Notes: generated by a model not told the origin, from the letters alone. A DNA stretch of 15,694 nucleotides from Phascolomyces articulosus (GCA_025677815.1 JAIXMP010000097.1:1-15694), one strand, 5' to 3'. Counted from the stretch's first letter, positions 1 through 10,739 are shown. Program-made: numbers and translations.

Positions 1-954
1 GATTTGGGATTAATCCGTCCTAGTACCTCTGACTGGAGTTCTCCTGTTTTATTTATCTATAAAGCTGATGGCAGTATGAGAATGTGTGTTGATTATCATG
101 CAGTGAATCATCTGACTAAATGACAATCTACTCTATTACCAAGAATTGATGAATGCCTAGAAAGGTTATCTGGTATATTTTTCAAGCATCGATCTAAAAA
201 GTAGATATTATCAAGTTTATATCACTGAAAATGATATTCCTAAAACAAGTTTTAGGACTCGATGGGGCTGCTATAAGTTTGTTGTACTTCCATTTAGCCT
301 GATGAATGCACCCTCAACTTTCTAACATTTGATAAATTCAGTTCTTAGTAATCTTCTGGATAAGTCAGCTATATGCTATCTTGATGACATTTTGATTTTC
401 AGTAAGTCTCATCAGGAACACGAACGTCATATGCAACAGGTGTTGGATCGTCTTCAGGAGAACAAGCTTATTGTGAATTTAAAGAAGTACGACCTCTTCA
501 AGGAAGAATTAGACTTTGTTGGTTTTCATGTTTCATCATCAGGTATCTTACCTTCCAAAGCAAAAATTAAAGTAGTACAAGAGTGGCCAAGACCAACAAA
601 TATATAAGAGGTTCAACAATTTATTAGTTTAGCTTCTTATTATCATCGGTTCATTCAAGGTTTTGCATTAATTGCTGCTCTACTGACTGAATTGACAAAA
701 GGAACTGGTGTGAAAAAACGTGCCATTATTTAGAGTGATTCTTGTGAGGAGGCCTTTTTAAAAATCAAAGACCATATAACTGCTGCCCCCTTATTATTGC
801 CACCTAATCCAGAACTGCCTTATGTGATCGAAACTGATGCATCTTATTTTGGTGCTGGAGGTGTATTATTGCAGCAAGGTCCTGATGGATCGATGCACCC
901 TTTGGCTTTCAAATCTAAGAAATTTTCTTCTTCAGAGCATCTGTTCCCAATGCA
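1..954 (+). pseudogene. pol: Ty3/gypsy pol fragment: reverse transcriptase and first part of RNase H
   Basis: Frame 1 from base 1 reads a typical RT N-terminal palm with the CVDY motif; a frameshift near 175-185 moves the frame to that of the rest. From 185 onward one frame carries IDL, the [11 protein letters not shown] block, the catalytic YLDD box (about 377-388) followed by ILIFS, the thumb/connection with a GFHVS block, and RNase H starting with the catalytic Asp in ETDAS (about 831-845). In-frame stops occur at 121-123 (TGA), 323-325 (TAA), 605-607 (TAA) and 731-733 (TAG). The stops at 323 and 605 fit lost Gln codons; the TAG at 731 fits Trp or Gln. The fragment is cut at 954 by the CACTA insertion just before the second RNase H acidic residue. 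Dead by several independent lesions. Confidence 0.93.
952..954. repeat. Target-site duplication GCA, left copy (CACTA)
   Basis: GCA immediately precedes the CACTG terminus and is repeated at 10797-10799 after the opposite terminus. CACTA transposases generate 3-bp duplications. Confidence 0.85.
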
Positions 955-978
955 CACTGCAATTTTATTTAGGAATCC
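955..978 (+). repeat. Left terminal inverted repeat of the CACTA element
   Basis: This 24-bp end starts with CACTG and ends AGGAATCC. It pairs with 10773-10796 at 20 of 24 positions; the mismatches are at positions 5, 8, 17 and 18. Confidence 0.88.
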
Positions 979-1092
979 ACAGGTAAAAGAGTGATAGATT
1001 CTTAAAGGGATTCTTAAGAACCCCTTTGGGAATCCCAATATAGGGATTCCTAGATACAAACTTGAGTTCCATAAGAATCCACTAGTGGATTC
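971..1092. repeat. Left subterminal repeat zone (GGATTC/GAATCC palindromes)
   Basis: Seven copies of GATTC or GAATC in both orientations fall within about 120 bp (near 973, 997, 1009, 1030, 1044, 1075 and 1088). The strongest is the perfect 18-bp palindrome GAATCCACTAGTGGATTC at 1075-1092, which contains CACTA and TAGTG. In CACTA elements such subterminal motifs bind the element's accessory protein or transposase; that role here is inference. The motif recurs at the right end. Confidence 0.7.
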
Positions 1093-2288
1093 CTAAATGC
1101 AAAGTATTAATATATACTGGGGGGTGCCTTCTGCCTAGTTTGTCTACATGCATTATTTTTTTTATGTCAATCATATGATAGCATGCAGTATGTGTATGTA
1201 TGCCATCTAATATATATAGTAATGAAATATATCCATATATGATATGGGTAGTTGACGATGTTCTAGATCGCGTTTTTTTTTTGGTTTTTTTTTTTTGAAA
1301 ATTTTTAAAAAAAATATGTATATATCAGACAGAGGAGTAGTAGATAAAAAAATTATTTTTTATTATTTTATTTTTAATAAAAAAATGAAAAGCTATTTCT
1401 ACAGAAGGGTATATAAAAAACTACACTAATATAATTCTATGGAAAGTGGATATAAAATACAAATGAGTTGAAAATGATCGATATATCACAAAACTAAATA
1501 AAAATTGAAAAGGATAAATTTCGGGCATTGCAATGATATCCAGTATAGATCCATTTCTAGTATTAATCAGAAGGACAGCTTAGATTTTTTTACCTATAGA
1601 AAGCAATCAATAAATGTATCAGTGTGTTAATGAATGAGAAAAAAAAAAGAAAGGCTATGAAAAATAGGATGATATAAATGTAATAAAAAATGTACTTACA
1701 ATAAATATTATATACTAAGGGAAAAAAAGTGGATATATAAAATGGATCTATAAAATAAATGAAGAAAACATGCCAATAAAGTGAATAAAGAAAAAAGGTA
1801 ACCTCTGAAAAATGCTACAAAAGCTAAAAGGAAAATAAACTTAACTTCTGTAATGAACTGAATAAGACTGTAATGTAATAGAAAATAGCGTTGGGTGGTG
1901 ATAAACTAACTTGGTAGCTAATAAAAGATAAGAGAAAAATGGAAGAAGAACTATATGAATACAGTATAACCACACAATCAAAAAGAAAAAAAAATACTTA
2001 CTATAAAGTTATGAATCAGAAAAAGAAAGAAAGAAGCATCATAAAACATATAAGTTTATATACCATATGCATAATAATTACCATAAAAAAATAACTAGTC
2101 TGGGTAGTGTTGTATCATATAAAGCATCTCTTTTTAAACTGCATGTTCATCTACTTTCCTTTTTCCCTCAATTGATCGAAAGCTTTTATCGTGATTCTTT
2201 TAATGTAAAGAAAAAAATATCTACTAGCTACCAATATCCATTTCTCTTAAAAGCAGAGAGATTAATTTTTGTTTACCATTGTTACTAG
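1093..2288. other. AT-rich left arm of the CACTA element, no supported gene
   Basis: Base composition is extremely AT-rich with oligo-A and oligo-T runs, for example T and A tracts at 1267-1315. Several GTAAGT-like and AG-like signals occur on the minus strand at about 1690-2015, but no exon chain with a convincing protein could be built. A short open frame at 2067-2288 is low in complexity and has no recognisable domain. Confidence 0.5.
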
Positions 2289-3372
2289 ATATCTTCCTCT
2301 TCTTCTAATAATAACAACACCACTAATGATCGTCGTCAGCAGCATGCTCATCAAATGCATCTAAGCAGTATGTGTGATTGTATCCATAGCCTTGAAGATG
2401 CTCAATCTCAACTGCGTGCTGAAAATGTCGCTATGAAAATCCAGTTGAATAGCATGGCAGCATCGAGGGTAGCTACCCAGCAACAAACTGACGTCCATAC
2501 GCCTGAACACTGGGTTGAGGATGTTCAAAAAGTGATTATATGATAGCCCTTTTGTTAGTTGTCCTTTTTCTTTTGTAGATATGTAACATACCTATTCTTT
2601 TAAAATATATAGCGAAACATCAACATGTGTCATGGAATGTTTTTGGGTGACGATGGATTTCGTTACTCGGAAACGTTTAGGTCGTCGCACAATCAAGAAG
2701 TACTGAATATCATCTCTGCATTTTGTAAGGGTAGTCCTGATGGTTGTGTATTGAATGATAGAGACTTGTGCCATCAAATCTGGGTGTTTTTCGATGGTCA
2801 AAAAAAAATTTCCAGATTGACACCTGAAAAGAAAAAGTCTGATGATCAAAGAAGGAAGCGTTATAAAAGAGTTTGGAAAGTTAGTATCATAATGGAATAA
2901 AATATAGGACAGAATAAGTATAAAAGACTTAAACGCTCACAGGTAAATATATTAATTAGAAACTCCAATACTGTACAAAAATTGAATGCCAACATCGTGA
3001 ATCATTGAAGGAGCATTATGATGGGGGTGAAAAGCTTCTTTGAATTGAGTGCATGTCACCAGAGGTGTCAGATGACGATTCGAACAATGTCTTGTATAAG
3101 CAGAAGCTATTGTTTCATAATGCAAATGTAAATAAATAGGTTTCTTTTTGTAAGGGTATATAGCAAGTGTTCTAGTATTAGGTCGATGTACTGAAAAAAA
3201 ACCAGACATTAATCTATAGGTTGATGAATATTTTAAGCAGTTGGACATGTTGTATAGTAGTGGAAAGAATGCAAAAGGAGTGAAAAGTCCATATACCAGA
3301 GATGACGGTAGGGTGGTTGAGAAAAATATTGATCAGGATGTTGTAGCTGAGTTCCCTTCCTGGGCAAAATAA
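2289..3372 (+). pseudogene. CACTA-borne accessory gene, broken; coiled coil plus basic domain
   Basis: I do not recognise a named family. From 2289 an open stretch reads a Ser/Asn/Gln-rich start, then a heptad-like LEDAQSQLRAENVAMKIQL coiled coil. A likely intron (2532-2612) joins in phase to a segment (2613-2879) with GDDGFRYSETF, NIISAFCKGSPDGCVLNDRD and a very basic KKKSDDQRRKRYKR end. Downstream pieces include EHYDGGEKLL, the acidic MSPEVSDDDSNN, and a C-terminus ending AEFPSWAK before TAA at 3370-3372. Lesions are a TGA after GEKLL, a TAG after NVNK, a TAG after PDINL, and a probable one-base loss in the A-run near 3192-3201. It converges on the transposase gene. A DNA-binding TNPA-like role is possible but unproven. 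Confidence 0.6.
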
Positions 3373-3489
3373 AAATATGTATTTCTCTCCCTTCTTTTTA
3401 TATCGGTTATTTTCTTTTTCGCTATTTTTTTTTTTTTTGGCTCATTCTATTGCATCTTTATTATTATAAATAATTCAATAGTGTTTCTA

Positions 3490-6400
3490 TTATACATGGA
3501 TCCTACGGTCTGCTAGAATAACAACAATTTTTACTGTATCAGGATTACTTTGTTGACCATATGCTACAATTACAGCCTGGGAATATATTCTATGTATGGG
3601 CAAAATACAATGATAATCGTCTGCCATAAATCTTCTACGCCATTCCTCAAGACCCTCAACTTCAAAATGCTATCTTGCTTTAGTACGATACCAGTGAACA
3701 TATGCAAAATAATGCTCCACATTATTCTGATTATGACGGAAGTAAAAGTGCACCTAACCTGTCCATGCTTCAATTCTGGTATTATTAATTTGCGCAGTTC
3801 TTCTGTTATCTTGTTCTCTAATAAAAAGAGGTTGTATATATGACCCTCGAGTTGACCCTGTTGAAGCTGAACCATACTTTTGGCCAAAGATCTTGATCGT
3901 TCGGAATTTTTTAACCTCGTTTGTACAATAACGTTCTGCCATTGGAGTGCAAAAATCAACAACATCATCATAATGTTGCCAGTAATGTTGTAATAACAAT
4001 GCATACAGATTGTCATTCAAATGCATGATTCGACTACCAAGCATTGATGTTCTAGTTTCTTTTGGAATTGGTTCATTCCCAACTACATCGATGAATGGGT
4101 CACTGGATAACTGGTCAAACGTAAGTAGATTAAAAGGGCCAGTCTGTTGTTCTTGTTGCTGTAGTAATTATAAATCTTCTTGATCGAGGCGAACTGATGA
4201 TTCACCTGCAATCTTTTCCAGAATTTCCAACTTGGCGAAACGATTTTCTTCTTCCAAACGATGGCTAACTTTACTTCGAACAAAGTCAAGAGCACCAGTT
4301 CTTTCAATAAATCGCCTCATAAACGTTAATTCAAATGCATCCTTTTGGTTGGTTTCAGTATCCTTCATAAATCCATTATATTGCTCGAAAGAGAATAACT
4401 AGTACGCGTACATTGGGCTGAAATCTTCGATTGTTTCTTACATATGTAATGGAGGTGCATATTTGGAGTTATTGATGAAGGTCTATACAATCTGGTTGTA
4501 CCTTGGATAAACTTTTCAAACAATTGGTTGGCTTCATCAATATCAGTATAATTGACTGATACTTTGGCAATGAGATGACAAGCATCGACAAAATACATCC
4601 AGTTTGTTAAATGGTCTTGTGGCAAGATATCCTTGAGGACAAATGGTGAGTAAATCAAACACCAAGCTTTCCAGTAACTCCCTTTCATATATCCAAATTC
4701 ATAACCAATTTGCATTTTTATTGATGGAGTTTCAGGTAGAGTGATAATACTATCAGCTGCTTGTTGCATTCTTATGTATAGATCTTCTGCTTCAAACCAG
4801 TGTAGATTCTTCCAAATAGTAACCATTCGTTTACAGGTTCAAGAAAAAGGTTATGCAGTGGGTCTACCAATACATTTTGGACAGGGTCAAAGTATTCGAG
4901 CATATGGATCTCTGACCATCGAGTTCCTTTTTCACATTCAATCCGCCTACGATCTGCTAGATTGTTCAACCATTCTTGTGCGGCTTGTCTATTACTGTCA
5001 TAATCGCGCAGTCCATTTTGATGGTCAATTGTGTGGCCAGAATAATCGAGTTTGGTGGTGCCTAGAAAAACAACAAATTCCCTTGTACATTTGTGACATG
5101 CACAGGTGCTGGAATGCGAAGTGAATCCTGCTATTTTATGAGCTGCTGGAATATCACAGGCAATATTGAACAAAGCTGCATGAACGAGAGTACCATTTGG
5201 ACATTGATATGTTGGAATCGTGATACCATAATAGAAACGACGAAGATCTTCAATAAGAGGGCGTAAATACTCGTTTATCTAGTATACCTTTAGTTCTTTT
5301 GGCCCAGGCATCACACCTACAAGAATAACGTTTTTATGATGAAATATGGAGTCTCTTGATATATTATTACATATAAGGTATATACACCCAACAGTGTATG
5401 AAGAATCAAAAGGTGAAAACTAATCGACATTTAGCATGAGCATCAAAGAGCGAGGTTCTTCCATATGTGGAAAATCAGTAAAACCAGGTCTGGGATCTTT
5501 AAGGTGACGCCATGCCATGCCATCATATACATCGTTGAAAACACCAGGTATATATGGTCAGTTTCTCCACTGCTCAATATTTTCTTTGAAACCTTTTCAC
5601 ATAAAGAGCTGCCTCAAGCTTTGCTCCAAAGGATTATATGCATATTGTTTCAAAGGTCTTCTTAAACAGTTGTTATTTGATGGCTTTAATAATTCTGTAT
5701 CACAAAGTGTTCCATCTAAATGTTGATGTGGTTCTATACATCGTTCTGGGCCAGGCAGGGGATAAATAGCATAACAAGTTGGGCATGCACTGTACATTAT
5801 AAAATTGGTAGTTAACTTGTTGAAACCAATCCATTTTTTCATAGCAGCAATAGTTTTTGGTACTGAATGACAAACTATTTCTCCAGTATAACCACCAATC
5901 AACACTCTAATGAAACTAATGAGTATGGCGGCTGTATGTTCGGATATATGATGGATCTGAAAAAGAACAATAAATACAAAGACATAGATCAAAGGGTGTT
6001 GAACATAATCAAGTGGATCTTTGATAGAAGAAGGTATATTAGCATCATCATCTATATTTTTTTTGGGAAATATTATTAGTACATACTGTTTTATTTTTAT
6101 AAATTAATAGATATTTATTTTTATATTTATATACCTTCATTACCATGTACATCAGTGGTATACTGATCATCATCTTGTGTATCATCAACATCAAACTCGG
6201 CGTTGTCTGCCATATTCATTTCATCATCAACAACAGTATGATGTACTTCATGTTCAGGGTCGAAAAAACTTTTAGATGGAATCACATCACCTATCTGTAA
6301 CAATATGTTTTTTTATGAGTAAATGGAGGTATTTAATTTTAATGGTATTAGAAAAAATTAATTAGTGGTCAACATACCTTCGTCATGTATAGTTTCTATC

Positions 6401-6761
6401 ATAGTGTCATCACCAATATTATCACCTCTGTCGTCATCTATATTGGCTTCTTATACAGGGATATCAACTTGGATATCAAAATCAGATATAGATTCATCTA
6501 TTGGTATATCATCATCTATATCATTTTCATTATATCAATATCCTACAACAGTATATTTTACATTTACCAATACAGAATATGCTACATACCACCACCACCA
6601 TCATCATGGCGATTATAATCTGCAGCAGTCGCCCTATCCAAAGAAGCGGCCCAATGGTCTTGATAGGTCCTTTCAGTTAAAAGAACACCATATCCAGGGT
6701 TATGTTGCTGGCAAATTTCACAGTAGCACCTATACATGTTTGTAGTGGCAGGAGTGCTCAT
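3490..6761 (-). pseudogene. TNP2-family (CACTA) transposase, broken, four or more exons
   Basis: The start at 6761 opens a Cys/His-rich N-terminus (YRCYCEICQQH) like that of TNP2 proteins. Exons 6590-6761, 6378-6542 and 6135-6290 (acidic, Asp-rich) join in phase with a long last exon starting at 6051. That exon holds CPTCYAIYPL, the LNVD-F-PF and NVILVGVMPGPKE core blocks, the zinc-binding GFTSHSSTCACHKC, EYFDPVQNVLVDPLHNLFL, SPFVLKDILP, TPNMHLH, EQYNGFMKDT and the VEHYFAYVHWYR C-terminus, ending in TAA at 3490-3492. Stops include 6451-6453, 5597-5599, 5558-5560, 5420-5422 (Trp of NVDWF), 5279-5281, 3754-3756 and 3670-3672. Frameshifts lie near 4838-4842 and 4430. It cannot now make a full transposase. 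Confidence 0.9.
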
Positions 6762-7224
6762 GATGTATAAAGTTGTTAGAATAAAGTAGTATAAGTAGGT
6801 AAGTGGATGGTAAGTTTGATATTAATTGTTATTTTTTTTTCATCTGTATTTATATGTTATTATCTCTGGAGGCAAATAAAAATAGCATATGTTTTTAATA
6901 TAATATACAATAACAATATCATTATCTTCTTTACTCTTTATTCATTTATTCTTAGCGAGATATTCAATAGTAATCATAGCCAAAGGTTTTCATCAATTAT
7001 AAATAAATGAATTACACCTATAACAACTTCTTTTGAATATGGATTACTAAATATAGAATATTCATTCATTTTTTTTCTTTTGCAGCTTGGCACTGCTCCT
7101 TTTTTCCAATTTATTTATCACGTTTTTCATTCTTCTCACATAATTTTTAATATTTACACCTTTTTCTTATTTTTATTCTTCATCAGTAGATATGCAAATA
7201 CACCAGTACTTCTTGAAGCATATA
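6762..7224. other. AT-rich region upstream of the TNP2 gene
   Basis: No gene is supported between the TNP2 start codon and the Tc1 insertion. The stretch is T-rich on the plus strand. It should hold the TNP2 promoter and leader, but no single motif decides this. Confidence 0.5.
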
Positions 7225-7431
7225 TACTAGGTCAAAAAAGTGTTCCAATGATTAGTACTTTAGTACTTTTTTTATCATTACATATGCTACAGTAATCCAT
7301 TTCCTTTCAAATTTAAATATATATTACTTTAATATGTTTTCTTACTATATATGGTGTTATGAGATGATTGGTTAAAATATGGCGGAGTTATTAACATAAT
7401 AAATTGAAGAGGCATTGGAATACTTTTTTGA
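7225..7431 (+). repeat. Left 207-bp inverted repeat of the Tc1/mariner element
   Basis: It pairs with 8673-8879 with four mismatches. The outer edge carries TCAAAAAAGTGTTCCAATG and the inner edge carries the same motif inverted with one change, so the repeat is itself bounded by short inverted copies. It also contains AGTACTTTAGTACT. Confidence 0.92.
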
Positions 7432-7475
7432 GGCAGTATTTAAAATATTTTATTATATATATATTATTAAGAAAT

Positions 7476-8496
7476 CTAATAGTTAGTCCATAACCCATTA
7501 GCTTTAATAACAGCTTGAACTCTTCTAGGCATAGATTCAATATATTTTTGGCATACTTCATCTGAAATGCTATACCAACATTCCCCTATTCTATCAAAGA
7601 GTTCATCTTTGTTAGAAGCATGTGTTGTATAGTTTGTATGGACCATTTTTTTAAGTTTATCCCAAAGGTTTTTAATTGGATTAAGGTCTAGACTGTGGTG
7701 GCCATTCCATAGTCTTAAATCCTTGGTTATTTAGCCAATCCATTACAATTTTTGACTTGTGTTTTAGGTTATTGTCTTGCATAAAGGTAGTTTCAGTTGT
7801 GTTCATATTATAATAGTTTAAGGATTTTATCAAATCAGTTTGTAAAATGTTAAGATAATCCTCCTTTTTCATATTTTCATCACCAATATTACAGATATAG
7901 CCAACACCATACTAAGAGAAGCAGCTTCAAACCATTAGGCAACCTCCATCATTTTTACTTATTTGTCTTATATGATTTCTTATAATCTTTGCTTTTGGAT
8001 CACGCCATGCATATAGTATACCATCAGAACCAAATCGATTAACTCTTGTTTCATCAGACCATACAACCTTTTTCCAGTCTTCAATTGTCCAATCCTTGTG
8101 TTTCTTTGCCCAGGCTAGTCTTTTTTTCTGATTTATACTACTAATTAATGGCTTCTTTGGCTTTTTATATGCTTTAAGACTACCTTGTTTTAGGGTATTA
8201 CAGACTGTTTCAGGACTCATAGTAACCCTATGATATTGTGTTAAGTATTTAGAGCCTTGGGTAGCATTGGTAATACTAGATGACATGAATTTTCGAACTA
8301 AAAGCTTCTTCAAATGGTGTTTCAACTTAGAGGGGCGGCCATTTTTTGCAATTTTTAAAAGAATTAGTAGATTTTTTCTGATCCTTGCTACTGAACCTTG
8401 ACCAACAGATGCTAAACGAGCAGCAACATGTGTAGAATAGCCCTCTTGAAGGTATTTCATAACTTGCTCTTACTTAGCTTTACTAAGTGGTTTCAT
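7476..8496 (-). pseudogene. Tc1/mariner DD34E-type transposase, broken
   Basis: The likely original start at 8496 gives MKPLSKAK followed by an early TAA (8470-8472), then EQVMKYLQEGYST. Two helix-turn-helix subdomains are separated by a GRPS linker (around residue 55). Catalytic D1 is in VWSDET (around residue 148) and D2 in FMQDNN. Where the third acidic residue should be, after PDLNPI, the codon is AAA (Lys) instead of Glu; the spacing is 34 residues. Other lesions are TGA and TAG in place of two Trp codons just after GGCLMV (7927-7929 and 12 bases on), and a 2-base deletion in the PPQS-PDLNP motif near 7691. The C-terminus ends NGLWTNY at 7476. About 340 codons is normal for the family. 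Not functional. Confidence 0.9.
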
Positions 8497-8672
8497 TTTG
8501 ATCTTTATATAATATTTTAATAACATCATATTATAAAAAAGTATATATAAATAATAAAACTTACCAGAAAAGAGAAGAAAAGTAAAGAAAGAGGGTAAAT
8601 AATAAAAAAAACTTTGATCTGGTATTAAAAAAGTATTTTTTGTGGCTTGAATATTCAGCTCTATAGTAATGG

Positions 8673-8879
8673 TCAAAAAAGTATTCCAATGCCTCTCCTA
8701 TTTATTATGTTAATAACTCCGCCATATTTTAACCAATCATCTCGTAACACCATATATAGTAAGAAAACATATTAAAGTAATATATATTTAAATTTGAAAG
8801 GAAATGGATTACTGTAGCATATGTAATGATAAAAAAAGTACTAAAGTACTAATCATTGGAACACTTTTTTGACCTAGTG
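8673..8879 (-). repeat. Right 207-bp inverted repeat of the Tc1/mariner element
   Basis: It is the reverse complement of 7225-7431 with four differences: the terminal base, TAC/TAT in the middle, and two near the inner edge. Three of the four are transitions. Confidence 0.92.
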
Positions 8880-9011
8880 TATCTGTATTAATATCATGGT
8901 GAGAAATACTGCATTATTGTTGCTCTTACTTTCAGTTAAATAGTAATATGACCCTTATTATATACAAGCACTTTTGCCAAGAACTACATTATCCATAATA
9001 AAAGTATTATA

Positions 9012-9018
9012 TTTTATT
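9012..9018 (-). terminator. Poly(A) signal of the 177-residue gene
   Basis: AATAAAA on the minus strand starts about 5 nt after the stop codon at 9023. It matches the eukaryotic hexamer, but in such AT-rich DNA the match carries limited weight. Confidence 0.4.
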
Positions 9019-9022
9019 AAAA

Positions 9023-9719
9023 CTATTTATATGTATTTAGAGCTGTTGTTTTAAAATCATCAATATCTTGCCTGTTATGAGCAAGTTTCTCTTCTAGTAA
9101 ATGAACTATTTGCTGATGCTGATCTTTTATAAGGCACACAGCAGTTGGCCCATCATATACAGCAACTTCAGGCCAAGCATCTTTCAAATCTCTTTCAATT
9201 TGCTTCTTCTCCTCTAGCAATCTTCTATACTCTTCCTTTTTCTGAGCTAGGTCTTCTCTACCATTGACTGCCTATTCATGCCTAGTTAATACTGATTAGA
9301 TTGAAAGTAAAATCACTATGGTAATAATATACAGTGTTGTATATGCTTACACTTGCTCACTAAGGAATTCTTCCAATTCACCTGCAAAATCCCTATTTCT
9401 ATACTGCTCCATCAACTTTGCCATCACACGTGAAGAAACAGGGTATAATTCTGTGTCAAAGGATAAAACAGTTCTAGTAGATTCAAACAATGCTTTTATA
9501 CTATAGGAGAGGGCGAGAAGTTACTTATATTTAATTTATTTGATGTTCAATAGTTAAAATATTAATATGTAAAAATACATACAGCATTTGCTCACGAGCA
9601 TACATCTGACTGAGCAAGACTTGAGTAGTCAATCCATGATGCATATAGCAACAAGTTGGATTAATACATGCATCATTTTCAGCATAGTTAAAATAACGAT
9701 CGATATTTTCAGAAGACAT
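9023..9719 (-). CDS. Intact three-exon gene for a 177-residue coiled-coil protein of unknown function
   Basis: Exons 9583-9719, 9353-9500 and 9271-9023 join in phase with no stop codon, and the introns are 82 and 81 nt. Intron 1 starts GTATGT and ends TATAG; intron 2 starts GTGTAAG, a weaker donor, and ends AATAG. The protein opens MSSENIDRYFNYAENDACIN and has a Cys/His cluster (CINPTCCYMHH, about residues 18-28). A helical stretch YRNRDFAGELEEFL follows, then a strongly charged coiled coil (KKEEYRRLLEEKKQIERDLK), then a second helix HQQIVHLLEEKLAHNRQDID. An AATAAAA signal lies at 9012-9018, just after the stop. I recognise no family. It is oriented like TNP2 and lies inside the CACTA element, so it may be an accessory gene or a captured host gene. 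Confidence 0.62.
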
Positions 9720-10739
9720 GGTAATAATAATTGAAGTAGTAGTAGTGGTAGTAGTATGTAGAAGTAGTTGTAACTGGGATTAACAAAGGTGATATGAAGA
9801 AGAAAAAAGGATCTCAATACTATAATTAGTATAAAGAATATATAGCTCAAACACCCATCATTTATAACTTATATACTTGTATGCAGTGCATGATGTTTAT
9901 CTTTTTAGGTATTGATTTCCTCAAATCTAATACTTAACCGATATGCATACTCTTTTTTTTTTATTACTACTTCCTCAATATTTTTATGACAAAGATGGTT
10001 TAAATATATGGTCATGTTATTTTATTCCCTATTGTTTTGTATATATTAAGCATGACCATAATAATCCACACACCCTTATATCATCCCAACTGGTTTTCAA
10101 GATTTTTATAAGAGTGGAAATTTTACCTTCACCAGTTTTTTTTTTAACAAAAACCTTTCTGCCATTTCGAAATGTTCAACATGGAGTTAGTAAACTAATC
10201 ATAACGAAGCTAGCAAATACATTCAATAGATGTTATTTTTATTGTAGAAGCCAAAGGATATCAAAAAAAATCACCATTACTATATATATTTAGAAGAATA
10301 AAATTGAAAACCAATTGGGGTGAAATAAGGGCATGCATAATAACCCCCCAAGTGAAATCATCACTTATATTAACAATTAAAACCATTGTGATAAAAAAAT
10401 AATTACTACAAAGACTTCCCTGCCCACACGATTTTTTACTGCTAATAAAATAATATATAAATTCTTTTATTATTTGTCATCTATACTTTTTTTAATACTG
10501 TATTATTTTTATTAAATACAACTGTTATCTTTTATAGTGATATATCCTAGTATATAAAATCTACCAAATATAATATTTTTTCCCCTTTATATTGTATAAG
10601 TATATTTTTATTCCTATGTAACTACTTCAGCAAGCTGCATAATTCTAATTTATTTGCTTATTTATTTTTCATCTCATTTTATCAGTAGAATTTTTTTTAC
10701 AAAATTGGGGGTTTGGCTATTTGCATATTTTAAACCTTA
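9720..10739. other. AT-rich right arm of the CACTA element, no supported gene
   Basis: Upstream of the start at 9719 the minus strand has a pyrimidine-rich leader with CTACTACTAC repeats. A 116-codon open frame at 9943-10293 on the plus strand is hydrophobic, has no domain I recognise and is broken on both sides, so I do not call it. From 10294 to 10739 only A/T-rich DNA is visible. Confidence 0.5.

Larger units (their letters stand above)
7225..8879. mobile_element. Tc1/mariner transposon, 1655 bp, long inverted repeats, nested in the CACTA element
   Basis: Its ends read (T/C)ACTAGGTCAAAAAAG and are flanked by TA (7223-7224 and 8880-8881), the Tc1/mariner target. The two 207-bp inverted repeats differ at only four positions, about 98% identity. 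A single broken DD34-type transposase gene occupies the minus strand between them. The insertion lies between the TNP2 start and the 3' end of the downstream-numbered gene at 9023-9719, so it separates two CACTA genes without cutting either coding region. Confidence 0.93.

Noticed and set aside
2067..2288. A 73-codon plus-strand frame before the accessory gene.
   Set aside because: It ends at a stop right where the coding-like sequence starts, and its composition matches non-coding neighbours. It may be intron or leader.
3570..4016. A 148-codon minus-strand frame.
   Set aside because: It is a shifted reading of the TNP2 C-terminus; the true frame carries VEHYFAYVHWYR and overlaps it.
4741..5124. 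A 127-codon plus-strand frame.
   Set aside because: It lies antisense to the conserved core of TNP2 and shows no domain of its own.
6365..6745. Plus-strand frame with a run of six His.
   Set aside because: It is antisense to the Asp/Gly-rich and Cys/His N-terminal exons of the minus-strand TNP2 gene.
9943..10293. A 116-codon plus-strand frame in the right arm of the CACTA element.
   Set aside because: Hydrophobic composition is expected from T-rich DNA, there is no recognisable motif, and no splice partners were found.
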